A DNA stretch of 54,872 nucleotides. It comes from Flavobacteriales bacterium TMED123 (GTDB taxonomy: Bacteria; Bacteroidota; Bacteroidia; Flavobacteriales; BACL11). Of this stretch, positions 17,262 through 25,898 are shown piece by piece. The stretch lies in assembly GCA_002170165.1 (NCBI GenBank), contig NHFY01000014.1, positions 1-54,872 on the forward strand. Direction: 5' to 3'. Each line of letters begins with the position of its first letter. Position 1 is the first letter of the stretch. The notes beneath the pieces are model-generated. The model was given only the letters and a program-made list of their open reading frames with translations, made no database searches and was not told the DNA's origin. Made by a program: the position numbers and the translations under genes.

Positions 17262-19061
17262 TTATTGATTATCAATTATTTTCATTTTTTCTTTCAGAAT
17301 AACAAGCTGGCTTTCTGCCGATTCAATTTTTTCTATTATTTCTTTCTTTAAATCCTCATTGCTTTTGCTTTTAGCAAAAAAGGAGATGTTGTTCTCATAT
17401 TGAGTAATAATTTTTTTTTGCTTAACAATTTTGTTTAGAATAAAAGATTTCTCCTTATCCAACATTTTTTTATTTCCTTTTAAGGCTGTTATTTTATTTT
17501 TGAATTTCTCTTTGGAGATTTCATTTTTATTCATCTTAATGGCATCAAAGTGTTTGTTCATCACGGTCTCAAACTCTTTCTCAATCTCTTGTTTTTTCAA
17601 TGGTACTATTCCGCAATATTTCCACTTTTTTGAATAATTTCTCAACACCTCAAAATCTGACTTACCATCTTCAGAAGGCTTAAACTTTCCAATTTCTTTT
17701 AATAATTGCTGCTTTGCAAGAAGGTTCTTTTCTTTTTCACTATCTAATGCTTTGAAGTGCTTATTTCTAGCATTAAAAAAAGTATTAGATACCGAATTAA
17801 ATCTTTTCCAAATTTTATCAGTTTTTTGTTGAGGAGAATACCCAGCTTTCTTCCAATCTTTTTGTAGCTTAATGAGTTGCTGTGTGGTATTTTTCCAGTC
17901 TGTACTATCTTTTAATGCTTCTGCTTTTTCACAGATGCTTAATTTTTCTTGAATTACTTTTTTAGTATCAGCCTTTCTGTTTTTATAAAATGCATTTTTT
18001 GTTTGATTAAAATGATTTAATGATTCTCTTAAATTACTCCATGCAATTTTGTTCTCTTTTTTGTTTAGCCTTCCAACTGCTTTCCATTCTTCTTCAAATT
18101 CTCTGCACTTAACACTTAAATTTTTCCATTGAGTATGTGTTTCTGCAGGATTTTCAGTGAGTTGCTCTATTTGTTTGCAGATATCGTTTTTTGTTTCTAG
18201 TTTTTTAACATTCTCCTCTTTCATCTCAAGGAAATAGTCATTTCTTTTTTTATGAATTAGTTTTGTGGCCGTTTGAAATCTTTCCCAAATATCTTCTCTT
18301 TTTTCTTTCTCAACAGGTCCAATATCCTTCCAATGCTCGTGTAATTCTTGCAAATTGCCATGCATTTTATTTAATGATTTCTCATTAATTAAGGCTTCTG
18401 CTTTTTCACAAATCTTAGTCTTTTCTTGCAGATTTCTTTTAAAATCTAAATTTCTTAAGTCATTATTGATTTTGATGTAATCATAAAACAACTCAACATG
18501 ATGGTGATAGCTTGCCCAAAGACTACTATTTTGTGCAATAGGTACATGCCCAGTATTTCTCCATTTTTCTTGTAATATCCTAAAATCCTCAAAGGTTTTT
18601 TTTAAAGATTCTTTCTGATTAGTGAGCTTATCAATATCTTCAATAATTTGTTTTTTGATTTGTAAATTATGATCTTCTTTCTGCTCTTTCTTTTTTCTTG
18701 CTTTTGCTTTTTCTATTTTAAGCTTATTATATACTCTTCTAAATTCAACTTCTAGTGGATGTAGAGTTGATTTTTTTTTCTCTTCTTCAGGTCCCTCAAT
18801 ATCTTTAAACGTATCTTCTTTTGAGATTTGCTTTAGTTTTTGATAAAAAATTGCACGGATTTTTTCTGCTTTCTTACTTATAGAAAAGATATTATCGCTT
18901 TCCGAATATTGATTCATTTGCTCAATTAATGCTTCTAAACTCATTTCAGCATGCTCACCTACATTTTCACCTGCTGTTTCTTCATCACTTGTAACAGCTA
19001 TATTTTCATTTTCAACAGTTGGGTCTTCTTGTTTTTTTATTTCTGCCTTTTCTTCGGACAT
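17262..19061 (-). CDS. DUF349 repeat protein
   Basis: This 599-residue, highly charged and mostly alpha-helical protein has an acidic, low-complexity N-terminus (about 1-45). I count five DUF349 repeats, each with a W-[KR]-x-x-G signature (EKWRNTG, EHWKDIG, EEWKAVG, KDWKKAG, KKWKYCG) spaced 70-80 residues apart, and a C-terminal coiled-coil region (about 500-595). The family is widespread in Bacteroidota with no settled function. It lies directly upstream of uvrB and may have its own promoter box at 19080-19087. No signal peptide, so cytoplasmic. Confidence 0.9.
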   Translation of the reverse strand: MSEEKAEIKKQEDPTVENENIAVTSDEETAGENVGEHAEMSLEALIEQMNQYSESDNIFSISKKAEKIRAIFYQKLKQISKEDTFKDIEGPEEEKKKSTLHPLEVEFRRVYNKLKIEKAKARKKKEQKEDHNLQIKKQIIEDIDKLTNQKESLKKTFEDFRILQEKWRNTGHVPIAQNSSLWASYHHHVELFYDYIKINNDLRNLDFKRNLQEKTKICEKAEALINEKSLNKMHGNLQELHEHWKDIGPVEKEKREDIWERFQTATKLIHKKRNDYFLEMKEENVKKLETKNDICKQIEQLTENPAETHTQWKNLSVKCREFEEEWKAVGRLNKKENKIAWSNLRESLNHFNQTKNAFYKNRKADTKKVIQEKLSICEKAEALKDSTDWKNTTQQLIKLQKDWKKAGYSPQQKTDKIWKRFNSVSNTFFNARNKHFKALDSEKEKNLLAKQQLLKEIGKFKPSEDGKSDFEVLRNYSKKWKYCGIVPLKKQEIEKEFETVMNKHFDAIKMNKNEISKEKFKNKITALKGNKKMLDKEKSFILNKIVKQKKIITQYENNISFFAKSKSNEDLKKEIIEKIESAESQLVILKEKMKIIDNQ

Positions 19062-19079
19062 GCGTTTTGTATTAGCTCA

Positions 19080-19087
19080 CAAATTTA
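19080..19087 (-). promoter_or_regulatory. Possible promoter -7 element for DUF349-uvrB
   Basis: Minus strand reads TAAATTTG (TAnnTTTG) in the 31-bp gap between aroE and the DUF349 gene, 18 bases before that ATG. Transcription may also run through from aroE. Confidence 0.4.
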
Positions 19088-19092
19088 CGATA

Positions 19093-19806
19093 TTAATTCC
19101 ATATTTTCCAACTTTCTTCTGCTTGCAAATGAAGCATCTCTATACCGTTCTTTATGGCTGCTCCATTTGCTTTTCCTTTTGATAAAAAGAGTGTTTCCTC
19201 AGGGTTATATACTAAATCGAATAATAAATGTTTTGAATTTATAAGATGATATGGTAAGTCAGGAAATTTATTGGTATTTGGATACATTCCCAGGGGTGTT
19301 GCATTAATCATTATATTGTATTGAGAAAGTATATTTTCGTCAATCTTCTGAATGGTAAAATTGGAATTTCTGCTGGCTACTAAAAATGAAATATTATTAT
19401 TTTTTAGTATATATTGAACAGCTTTTGATGCTCCGCCATTTCCTAAAATGATTGCTTTTTTTCTTGTTCCCATAATTTGTAAAAAACTTTGTTCAAAACC
19501 CACGACATCGGTATTGTGTCCAATAATTTTGTCATTGTTTATTTCAATAGTGTTTACTGCTCCTACTGCTTCAGCTTCACTACTAATCTCATCTAAATAA
19601 GGAATAATTTTTTCTTTATAAGGGATAGTGACATTCAATCCTTTTAAATTGTGTTTTTTTATCAATATTTTTAACTCTTTAAGGCTGTTCAATTCAAAAT
19701 TCAAATACTGAAAGTCCTCTATGTTTTCATTCAAAAATTTTGATTGGAAATATTGTTTAGAATATGAGTGGGATAGGTTTTTCCCAATTAAACCAAAAGT
19801 TTTCAT
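19093..19806 (-). CDS. aroE: Shikimate dehydrogenase
   Basis: AroE reduces 3-dehydroshikimate to shikimate with NADPH in the route to aromatic amino acids. The substrate motifs SHSYSKQYF, NVTIPYKEKI (catalytic Lys), GAVNTI and GHNTDVVGF are present, as is the nucleotide-binding GNGGASKAV. The 237-residue protein is short for the family (usually about 245-290) but keeps all key motifs. The ATG at 19806 is preferred over an in-frame GTG one codon upstream; it shares one base with the stop of the upstream popT gene (TGATG). Confidence 0.95.
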   Translation of the reverse strand: MKTFGLIGKNLSHSYSKQYFQSKFLNENIEDFQYLNFELNSLKELKILIKKHNLKGLNVTIPYKEKIIPYLDEISSEAEAVGAVNTIEINNDKIIGHNTDVVGFEQSFLQIMGTRKKAIILGNGGASKAVQYILKNNNISFLVASRNSNFTIQKIDENILSQYNIMINATPLGMYPNTNKFPDLPYHLINSKHLLFDLVYNPEETLFLSKGKANGAAIKNGIEMLHLQAEESWKIWN

Positions 19807-20708
19807 CACTTGTTTTTGGTAGAAAAGCTTTCTAAAGCATAAACAATCACGATACCAAAAAAGATTAATGCAAATGCAATGAGTGTCTCTGATGATGAGA
19901 AGTTAGGAAAATACCATGAATAAGAAAGCACTTTCTCTTCTCCATTTACCAGTATACTTTCGCTGATTCTTTTCCATGGCCAAATGATATTTAGCGAGCC
20001 TAAAATAAAACCAGTTAATAGCGCAAGAGTAGTATCTTTATAATGTTTTAGTACCCATGCCAATAGGTGCGAGAAAATCAACATGCCAAACACAGATCCA
20101 GCTAAAAAAACTGATAATAGGATATAATTTAATTCTGTAATTGCTTTTACCATTAATAGTTCATAATTGCCAAGCAGAATAAGAATAAATGATCCAGATA
20201 GTCCAGGTAACATCATACCGCTAATTCCTACAATTCCACATACAAAAACAAAAAACAAATTGCTGTTTTCATCCGCTGGTGTAATAAAAGACATTGATAG
20301 TGCTGCTATTGTGCCAACACATAAAGCTATTTTGCCTGAGATGCTCCATTTGTTAATACGCTTTCCTACAAAATAAACTGAAGCCAAGATAAGGCCAAAA
20401 AAGAATGCCCAAATCAGTATAGGGTGATGGTTAAAAAGGTACTCAAATAGCATTGCGATACTGAAAACACTTGCTATACTTCCGCTAAATACTGCTAATA
20501 AAAAGTAAAAGTCTGTATATTTAATAAATGCCTGAAATTCTAGAGAAAGCAGTAGTCTAATGGCTTTAATATTCAATGATTGTAGTGCATTAATCAGTCT
20601 TTCATAAATTTCAGTTATAAGCGCTATAGTTCCACCAGATACACCAGGGATTACATTTGCAATTCCCATAGCCATCCCTTTCCAAAATAGCAATAAATAG
20701 TTGTACAT
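19806..20708 (-). CDS. popT: DUF368 family polyprenyl-phosphate transporter PopT
   Basis: This 300-residue polytopic membrane protein has two inverted family motifs, PGVSGGTIAL (about 23-32) and LPGLSGSFILILLGNY (about 167-182), which define DUF368. DUF368 proteins were recently shown to recycle undecaprenyl phosphate, the lipid carrier for peptidoglycan and surface glycans, across the inner membrane. The assignment here is by family. The gene starts directly after the comA-like stop and overlaps aroE by one base. Confidence 0.85.
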   Translation of the reverse strand: MYNYLLLFWKGMAMGIANVIPGVSGGTIALITEIYERLINALQSLNIKAIRLLLSLEFQAFIKYTDFYFLLAVFSGSIASVFSIAMLFEYLFNHHPILIWAFFFGLILASVYFVGKRINKWSISGKIALCVGTIAALSMSFITPADENSNLFFVFVCGIVGISGMMLPGLSGSFILILLGNYELLMVKAITELNYILLSVFLAGSVFGMLIFSHLLAWVLKHYKDTTLALLTGFILGSLNIIWPWKRISESILVNGEEKVLSYSWYFPNFSSSETLIAFALIFFGIVIVYALESFSTKNK

Positions 20709-21473
20709 TTACTTTTGATTAATGTAATCGAAAAAAGTATCTCCCCTTAATCCGATCCTCAAGGTTTCTAGTGGAATCACTTCATCCCAAGCAATATTTC
20801 CTAGATTCACATTCGTTCCTAATTGTTTAATAAACCATACTTGTTGAGGTTTTTTTGGTGCTTCCCACACAATATCATCATTAGAAATTTTAGTTAAAAT
20901 TTCATCAATTAAGTCAGAACGAACATCACCACTCTTGTTGTAAATCCCAACATTACCTCCTTCACGCGCTTCAGCAATCACTTTCCAAGCACCAGCTTCT
21001 AATTCCTTTTGCATCAGTTCAATCCATCTATAAGGGGCAATTAATTTGGTTTCATCTTTTGAGCCCACTTCAGATAAAACTCTGAATTCCTTAGCTAATT
21101 CTTTTATGTAATTGCATTTCTCCTGATGAGAGATTTTTATACTCCCATCAGAAACTTCACACATATCTAAATTCCATTTCCTGTTAAGATCTTTATATTC
21201 TTTGAACATTCCTCTGATAATAAATGCCTCAAAAAGTGTACCTCCAAGATATACACTCAATCCAGCATCTTTGTAGAGTTTTATTTTTGTTTCAATATGA
21301 GGCGAAATTGCAGAAGTTCCAAATCCTAATTTTATGATATCAGTATGATTGCCGCACATATCAATAAAATTTTTGGTATCATTTATGCTTAATCCTTTGT
21401 CCATCATCATAGTTAACCCATTTTCCCTTGGCTTTTTTGTTCTTTCGGGCATATCCGATAAATAGAAATTCAT
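20709..21473 (-). CDS. Phosphosulfolactate synthase (ComA family)
   Basis: ComA joins phosphoenolpyruvate and sulfite to make (R)-phosphosulfolactate, first known from methanogen coenzyme M synthesis. This 254-residue protein has the family's TIM-barrel motifs: IIKLGFGTSAI, GLSVYLGGTLFEAF, a CEVSDGSI segment, FRVLSEVGSKDE, VIAEAREGGNVGI, and an RIGLRGDTFF end. The organism does not look like a coenzyme M maker; in Bacteroidota a role in sulfonated metabolites such as sulfonolipids is plausible but is inference. First gene of the run with popT and aroE. Confidence 0.85.
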   Translation of the reverse strand: MNFYLSDMPERTKKPRENGLTMMMDKGLSINDTKNFIDMCGNHTDIIKLGFGTSAISPHIETKIKLYKDAGLSVYLGGTLFEAFIIRGMFKEYKDLNRKWNLDMCEVSDGSIKISHQEKCNYIKELAKEFRVLSEVGSKDETKLIAPYRWIELMQKELEAGAWKVIAEAREGGNVGIYNKSGDVRSDLIDEILTKISNDDIVWEAPKKPQQVWFIKQLGTNVNLGNIAWDEVIPLETLRIGLRGDTFFDYINQK

Positions 21474-21503
21474 ATTACAATTTTATTATTTGTATTATTT
21501 TTA

Positions 21504-21511
21504 CAAAGATA
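21504..21511 (-). promoter_or_regulatory. Promoter -7 element for the phosphosulfolactate synthase run
   Basis: Minus strand reads TATCTTTG, 30 bases before the ATG. It lies back to back with the glmM promoter box about 20 bases away. Confidence 0.45.
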
Positions 21512-21532
21512 AAGTTTATAAAATTATTGTTT

Positions 21533-21540
21533 TAGTTTTG
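21533..21540 (+). promoter_or_regulatory. Promoter -7 element for glmM
   Basis: TAGTTTTG matches TAnnTTTG and ends 23 bases before the glmM ATG. No clear -33 TTTG at the expected spacing. Confidence 0.45.
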
Positions 21541-21563
21541 CGACACAAAATCAACTATTAATT

Positions 21564-22943
21564 ATGACATTGATTAAATCAATCTCAGGGATTAGAGGAA
21601 CAATAGGAGGTCAGGTGGGTAATGCACTAACCCCTTTGGATATTGTAAAATTTACTGCTGCATATGCAGATTTTATAAAAAATCAGAAAAAAAATTCTAA
21701 TACCATCATTATAGGAAGAGATGCTAGAATCTCTGGTGAGATGGTCAGTAATATTGTTTCAGGAACTTTAATTGGTTGTGGTTTTGATGTATTGGATATT
21801 GGTCTAAGCTCTACACCAACTGTTGAAGTTGTTGTGCAATTACATAACAGTGCTGGCGGGATTATACTTACTGCAAGCCATAATCCCAAAGAATGGAATG
21901 CATTAAAATTATTAAATGATAAAGGAGAATTTCTTTCCGCTAGAGATGGAGAGCAAATTTTACAACTTGCAGAAAGTGAAGATTTTTGTTTCTCAAATGT
22001 AGACGAGATTGGCAAATATACTTTTGATAGTAGTTATAACGACAAACATATTGATGAAGTCTTAAATCTCAATCTAGTTGATGTAGATTTAGTGAAATCA
22101 GCAGGATTCAAAGTAGTAGTTGATGCTGTCAATTCAACAGGAGGATTTATGGTTCCTCAGTTACTGAAAAAAATGGGAGTGGAGTGCGTGAGATTGTATT
22201 GCGAGCCAAATGGGTATTTTCCACACAACCCTGAGCCAATACCAGAAAATCTAACAGATATTTCTGAATTGGTAGTAAAAGAAAAAGCAGATTTTGGTAT
22301 AGTTGTTGATCCTGATGTGGATCGATTAGCAATGGTTTGTGAGGATGGAAGTATGTTTGGAGAAGAATACACTTTGGTCACAATTGCTGATTTTGTCTTG
22401 AGTAAAACGCCTGGAAATACGGTTTCAAATTTATCTTCTACAAGAGCACTTAAAGAAGTTACTCAAAAACATAATGGAAATTATCAGGCATCTGCAGTGG
22501 GAGAGGTAAATGTGGTAGAAAAGATGAAATCAACCAATGCAATAATTGGAGGAGAAGGCAATGGTGGAGTGATTTATCCAGCACTACATTATGGTAGAGA
22601 TGCATTAGTAGGTATTGCACTTTTTTTAACTCAATTAGCTGAAAGAAAAATATCTGCAAAAACTTTGAGAGCTTCTTATCCAAACTATTTTATTTCTAAA
22701 AACAAAATAGAATTAACTGATCAGATAAATGTTGATGCTCTTCTATTAGCTATGCAGGAAAAATATAAAGATGAACAAATCACAACTATTGATGGTTTGA
22801 AAATTGATTTCAAAGAGGGTTGGGTGCATCTAAGAAAATCAAATACCGAACCAATCATCAGAATATATGCCGAAAGTGAGGGGAAAGAAAGAGCAAATGC
22901 TTTTGCACAAAAAATGATAAACGAAATAAAAGAACTGATTTAA
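21564..22943 (+). CDS. glmM: Phosphoglucosamine mutase
   Basis: GlmM converts glucosamine-6-phosphate to glucosamine-1-phosphate for UDP-GlcNAc, feeding peptidoglycan and lipid A. The alpha-D-phosphohexomutase motifs are all present: active-site phosphoserine in TASHNP (S105), metal-binding DPDVDR (D249, D251, D253), sugar-recognition GEGNGG, and phosphate-binding RKSNTEPIIR near the C-terminus. Length is 459. Phosphomannomutase/phosphoglucomutase is the main alternative in this superfamily. Its stop overlaps the next start by one base (TAATG). Confidence 0.88.
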   Translation: MTLIKSISGIRGTIGGQVGNALTPLDIVKFTAAYADFIKNQKKNSNTIIIGRDARISGEMVSNIVSGTLIGCGFDVLDIGLSSTPTVEVVVQLHNSAGGIILTASHNPKEWNALKLLNDKGEFLSARDGEQILQLAESEDFCFSNVDEIGKYTFDSSYNDKHIDEVLNLNLVDVDLVKSAGFKVVVDAVNSTGGFMVPQLLKKMGVECVRLYCEPNGYFPHNPEPIPENLTDISELVVKEKADFGIVVDPDVDRLAMVCEDGSMFGEEYTLVTIADFVLSKTPGNTVSNLSSTRALKEVTQKHNGNYQASAVGEVNVVEKMKSTNAIIGGEGNGGVIYPALHYGRDALVGIALFLTQLAERKISAKTLRASYPNYFISKNKIELTDQINVDALLLAMQEKYKDEQITTIDGLKIDFKEGWVHLRKSNTEPIIRIYAESEGKERANAFAQKMINEIKELI

Positions 22944-24079
22944 TGAGTAAGCGAGTATTTTTAGACAATGCAGCCACCACACCAATGGCTCCTGAAATTA
23001 TAGAGATGATGAGTGAAATGATGAAAACGCATTATGCTAATCCATCCTCTACTCATTCCTATGGAAGAGAGTCAAAGATTATTGTGGAAGCAGCAAGAAA
23101 AAAGATTGCGGAATTATTAAATACTTCTCCAGGTTCAATATTTTTCACTTCAGGAGGAACTGAGGCTGATAATATGGCGATAAAATGTGTAATAGAAGAT
23201 CATAAAATTGCCCATGCCATTACTTCAAAACTTTCGCATCATGCGGTATTATACCCTTTAGAAGATTTGGCTGCAGAAGGTAAAATAAAACTTTCTTATA
23301 TCGATATAGATGAAAATGGTGTAGTTTCATTCTCACATCTTAAAGATTTATTAGCAAATAATCCTAGAACATTTGTTTCTATTATGCATGCTAATAATGA
23401 GATAGGTACTATACAAGACATAAAAGCAATAGGTAATATTTGTAAAGAATATAATGCCATTTTTCATTCCGATACAGTGCAAACAATTGCACATTTTCCT
23501 TTTAATATGCAGGAATTAAATGTTGATTTTATGGCAGCTTCAGCTCATAAATTTCATGGCCCTAAAGGAGTTGGTTTTGTTTATATCTCAGAAAACATTC
23601 AAATCAAACCCATGTTAAGAGGAGGGGGACAAGAGCGAAATATGCGTGCAGGAACAGAAAATATTTATGGAATTGCTGCTCTTGCAATGGCCATGGAAAT
23701 GGCTTATGCAAACTTGGAAGAAGAAGTAGGTTACATAAAAGGAATAAAGAAGTACATGATAGAAAAGCTGCAAACGGAATTGGATGATGTTCAGTTTTAT
23801 GGAAATTGTACGGATTTGGATAATTCGCTTTATACAGTGCTTTCTTGTCATTTTCCAGAAACAGATATTGCAGAAATGTTGCTTTTTAATTTAGACATAT
23901 TGGGCGTAGCATGTAGTGGTGGTAGTGCTTGTGCTTCTGGTGGAAGCAAAGGTTCTCATGTGCTTTCTGCTTTGACTCCTGAAAGTAAACGTCCAGGCAT
24001 CAGATTCTCTTTTAGTAAATATACTACCAAAAGTGATATTGATTTTGCTGTTGAGAAGTTAAAAGAGCTGTTTAATTAA
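22943..24079 (+). CDS. Cysteine desulfurase (NifS/IscS family)
   Basis: This PLP enzyme takes sulfur from cysteine for Fe-S clusters and thio-modifications. The 378-residue protein has the PLP lysine in ASAHKFHGPKG (K203), the sulfur-carrying cysteine in GSACASGG (C330), and the early motifs FLDNAATTP and TSGGTEADN. It is of the NifS/IscS type, not SufS, by the position of that loop. Translationally coupled to glmM. Its stop overlaps the stop of the convergent zinc peptidase by 4 bp (TTAA). Confidence 0.93.
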   Translation: MSKRVFLDNAATTPMAPEIIEMMSEMMKTHYANPSSTHSYGRESKIIVEAARKKIAELLNTSPGSIFFTSGGTEADNMAIKCVIEDHKIAHAITSKLSHHAVLYPLEDLAAEGKIKLSYIDIDENGVVSFSHLKDLLANNPRTFVSIMHANNEIGTIQDIKAIGNICKEYNAIFHSDTVQTIAHFPFNMQELNVDFMAASAHKFHGPKGVGFVYISENIQIKPMLRGGGQERNMRAGTENIYGIAALAMAMEMAYANLEEEVGYIKGIKKYMIEKLQTELDDVQFYGNCTDLDNSLYTVLSCHFPETDIAEMLLFNLDILGVACSGGSACASGGSKGSHVLSALTPESKRPGIRFSFSKYTTKSDIDFAVEKLKELFN

Positions 24080-24756
24080 TCCCTAGAAAGTGCAATGTAA
24101 TATAGCAGATAGGATGCTGCCGCAATAGCTGCAACTACATAAGTGCTAGCTGCCCATTTTAATGCATCTTCAGCCATAACTAATTCTCTATCATTTGTGA
24201 TATTTGAGGATTTAAGCCACACTAAGGCTCTTCTACTTGCATCAAATTCCACAGGAAGTGTTATCAAACTAAAAATAGTTATCATAGCTTGAAAGAAGAT
24301 AATTGCCATTATCATATGATAAAAAGAAAACATATGCAATACTCCTGCACCCAAAAACCCTAAAATAAAGATAGTATTCATCATGGTACCACTAAAATTT
24401 ACAATCGGCACCATTTGAGAACGTACTTGCAACCACTGATAGGCTTGTGCATGCTGAAGGGCATGTCCGCATTCGTGAGCAGCAACTGCAGCAGCTGACA
24501 CATGTCTGCCTTGATAAACATCAGGGCTAAGGTTTATGGTTTTGTCTTCAGGATTATAATGATCGGTCAACTTTCCAGGAACTGACACCACTTTTACATC
24601 TGAAATACCATTATCAAACAGCATTTTTTCCGCAATTTCTTTGCCGCTTAATCCTGATGTAGTTGCAACCCTGCTATATTCTTTGAATTTTCGTTTTAAT
24701 TTTCCACTTACCAATCCTCCAATTATCATGAAGGTAATTACAATTAACCAAATCAT
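24076..24756 (-). CDS. Zinc metallopeptidase, YugP family
   Basis: This 226-residue membrane protein has the zinc motif HECGH (H94, E95, H98) followed by ALQHAQAYQWLQVR, characteristic of the YugP/Zn_peptidase_2 family. Hydrophobic helices lie at the N-terminus (1-17), about 118-160 and at the C-terminus (about 205-222). Substrates are not known. It has its own promoter box 25 bases upstream, divergent from surE. Confidence 0.9.
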   Translation of the reverse strand: MIWLIVITFMIIGGLVSGKLKRKFKEYSRVATTSGLSGKEIAEKMLFDNGISDVKVVSVPGKLTDHYNPEDKTINLSPDVYQGRHVSAAAVAAHECGHALQHAQAYQWLQVRSQMVPIVNFSGTMMNTIFILGFLGAGVLHMFSFYHMIMAIIFFQAMITIFSLITLPVEFDASRRALVWLKSSNITNDRELVMAEDALKWAASTYVVAAIAAASYLLYYIALSRD

Positions 24757-24781
24757 ATTTTCTTATCTTTTTTATTAATTA

Positions 24782-24789
24782 CAAAATTA
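24782..24789 (-). promoter_or_regulatory. Promoter -7 element for the zinc peptidase
   Basis: Minus strand reads TAATTTTG (TAnnTTTG), 25 bases before the ATG, within the 88-bp divergent gap to surE. Confidence 0.45.
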
Positions 24790-24824
24790 GGAAAAATCTA
24801 TATTATATTACAACAATATTATAC

Positions 24825-24832
24825 TAGTTTTG
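24825..24832 (+). promoter_or_regulatory. Promoter -7 element for surE
   Basis: TAGTTTTG matches TAnnTTTG. Its position makes the in-frame TTG at 24830 impossible as a start and supports the ATG at 24845 or 24851. Confidence 0.5.
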
Positions 24833-24844
24833 TTGTGTAAATTG

Positions 24845-25627
24845 ATGAAAATGAATAAACCTTTAATTTTAGTAATAAATGATGATGGTATTTCAGCTCC
24901 TGGAATACGCAAACTCATTAGTATAATGAATGATTTTGGTAAGGTTGTCGTGGTTGCTCCTAAAGGTCCTCAATCTGGGATGGGGCATGCCATAACAATA
25001 AATGCTACTTTGAGATGTGATAAGGTAGTGATTGATGATGGTCCTCAACTAGAATATGCTGTAAGCGGTACACCAGTAGATTGTGTGAAGCTGGCTGTAA
25101 ATCAAATTTTGGAAAGAAAACCTGATTTATGTGTTTCAGGCATTAATCATGGATCCAATTCTTCTATCAATGTGATATATTCTGGCACTATGTCTGCTGC
25201 TGTAGAAGGTGCTTTAGAAGAAATTCCATCAATAGGCTTTTCCCTTTTAGATTTTTCTCATGATGCAGATTTCTCTGAAGGAGAGCAATACATAAGAAAA
25301 ATTACAGCATCTGTACTTGAAAATGGCTTACCAGATGGGGTTTGTTTGAATGTTAATATTCCTAAATCAAAGGACGAAGAAAAAATAAAAGGCATAAAAA
25401 TATGCAGGCAAGCTAAGGCTAATTGGGTAGAAGAATTTGACGAAAGAAAGGATCCTAATGGGAGGACTTATTATTGGCTTACAGGAAAATTCGTGAATTA
25501 TGACAAAGGGGATGACACAGATGAAAAAGCACTCGAGAATCATTATGTTTCTGTTGTTCCTGTTCAATATGATGTAACTGCTCATCATGCAATCAAAGCA
25601 CTTAAAAATATTATTGACAATGAATAA
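24845..25627 (+). CDS. surE: 5'/3'-nucleotidase SurE
   Basis: SurE is a metal-dependent phosphatase acting on nucleoside monophosphates. The signature NDDGISAPGI near the N-terminus supplies the metal-binding aspartates; GTPVDCVK, the SGINHGSN loop and YSGTMSAAVEG follow. About 260 residues is normal. The ATG at 24851 (two codons on) gives a start closer to the family norm and is an equally good choice. Its last 8 bases overlap the next gene (ATGAATAA). Confidence 0.95.
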   Translation: MKMNKPLILVINDDGISAPGIRKLISIMNDFGKVVVVAPKGPQSGMGHAITINATLRCDKVVIDDGPQLEYAVSGTPVDCVKLAVNQILERKPDLCVSGINHGSNSSINVIYSGTMSAAVEGALEEIPSIGFSLLDFSHDADFSEGEQYIRKITASVLENGLPDGVCLNVNIPKSKDEEKIKGIKICRQAKANWVEEFDERKDPNGRTYYWLTGKFVNYDKGDDTDEKALENHYVSVVPVQYDVTAHHAIKALKNIIDNE

Positions 25628-25898
25628 AGATTTTAAGAAGGGAACTTTTGCTGGCTTACTTGCACCAATTGTTGCTTACGTAGTATATGTTGCTTTTTAT
25701 TTGGAAGCTGACATAAAACAAACATTTCATGCAATTGTAAAAATGAATAAACTTTCTCATGTAATAAGTTTGAGTGTTTTGATTAATTTGCTTTTGTTTT
25801 TTATGAATTTGAAAACCAATAGGGATGATATGGCAAAAGGAATAATTTTTGCAACATTGATTTATGCATTTATCGTATTGGGCTTAAAATTATTTTAA
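25620..25898 (+). CDS. Small conserved membrane protein between surE and lpxB
   Basis: This 92-residue protein has three predicted hydrophobic helices (about 11-28, 45-62 and 73-91) with charged loops. It has no motif I recognise. The start ATG is inside the surE stop region and its own stop overlaps the lpxB start by one base, so all three genes are translationally linked. The position suggests an envelope or lipid A-related role, but that is only context. Confidence 0.8.
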   Translation: MNKDFKKGTFAGLLAPIVAYVVYVAFYLEADIKQTFHAIVKMNKLSHVISLSVLINLLLFFMNLKTNRDDMAKGIIFATLIYAFIVLGLKLF

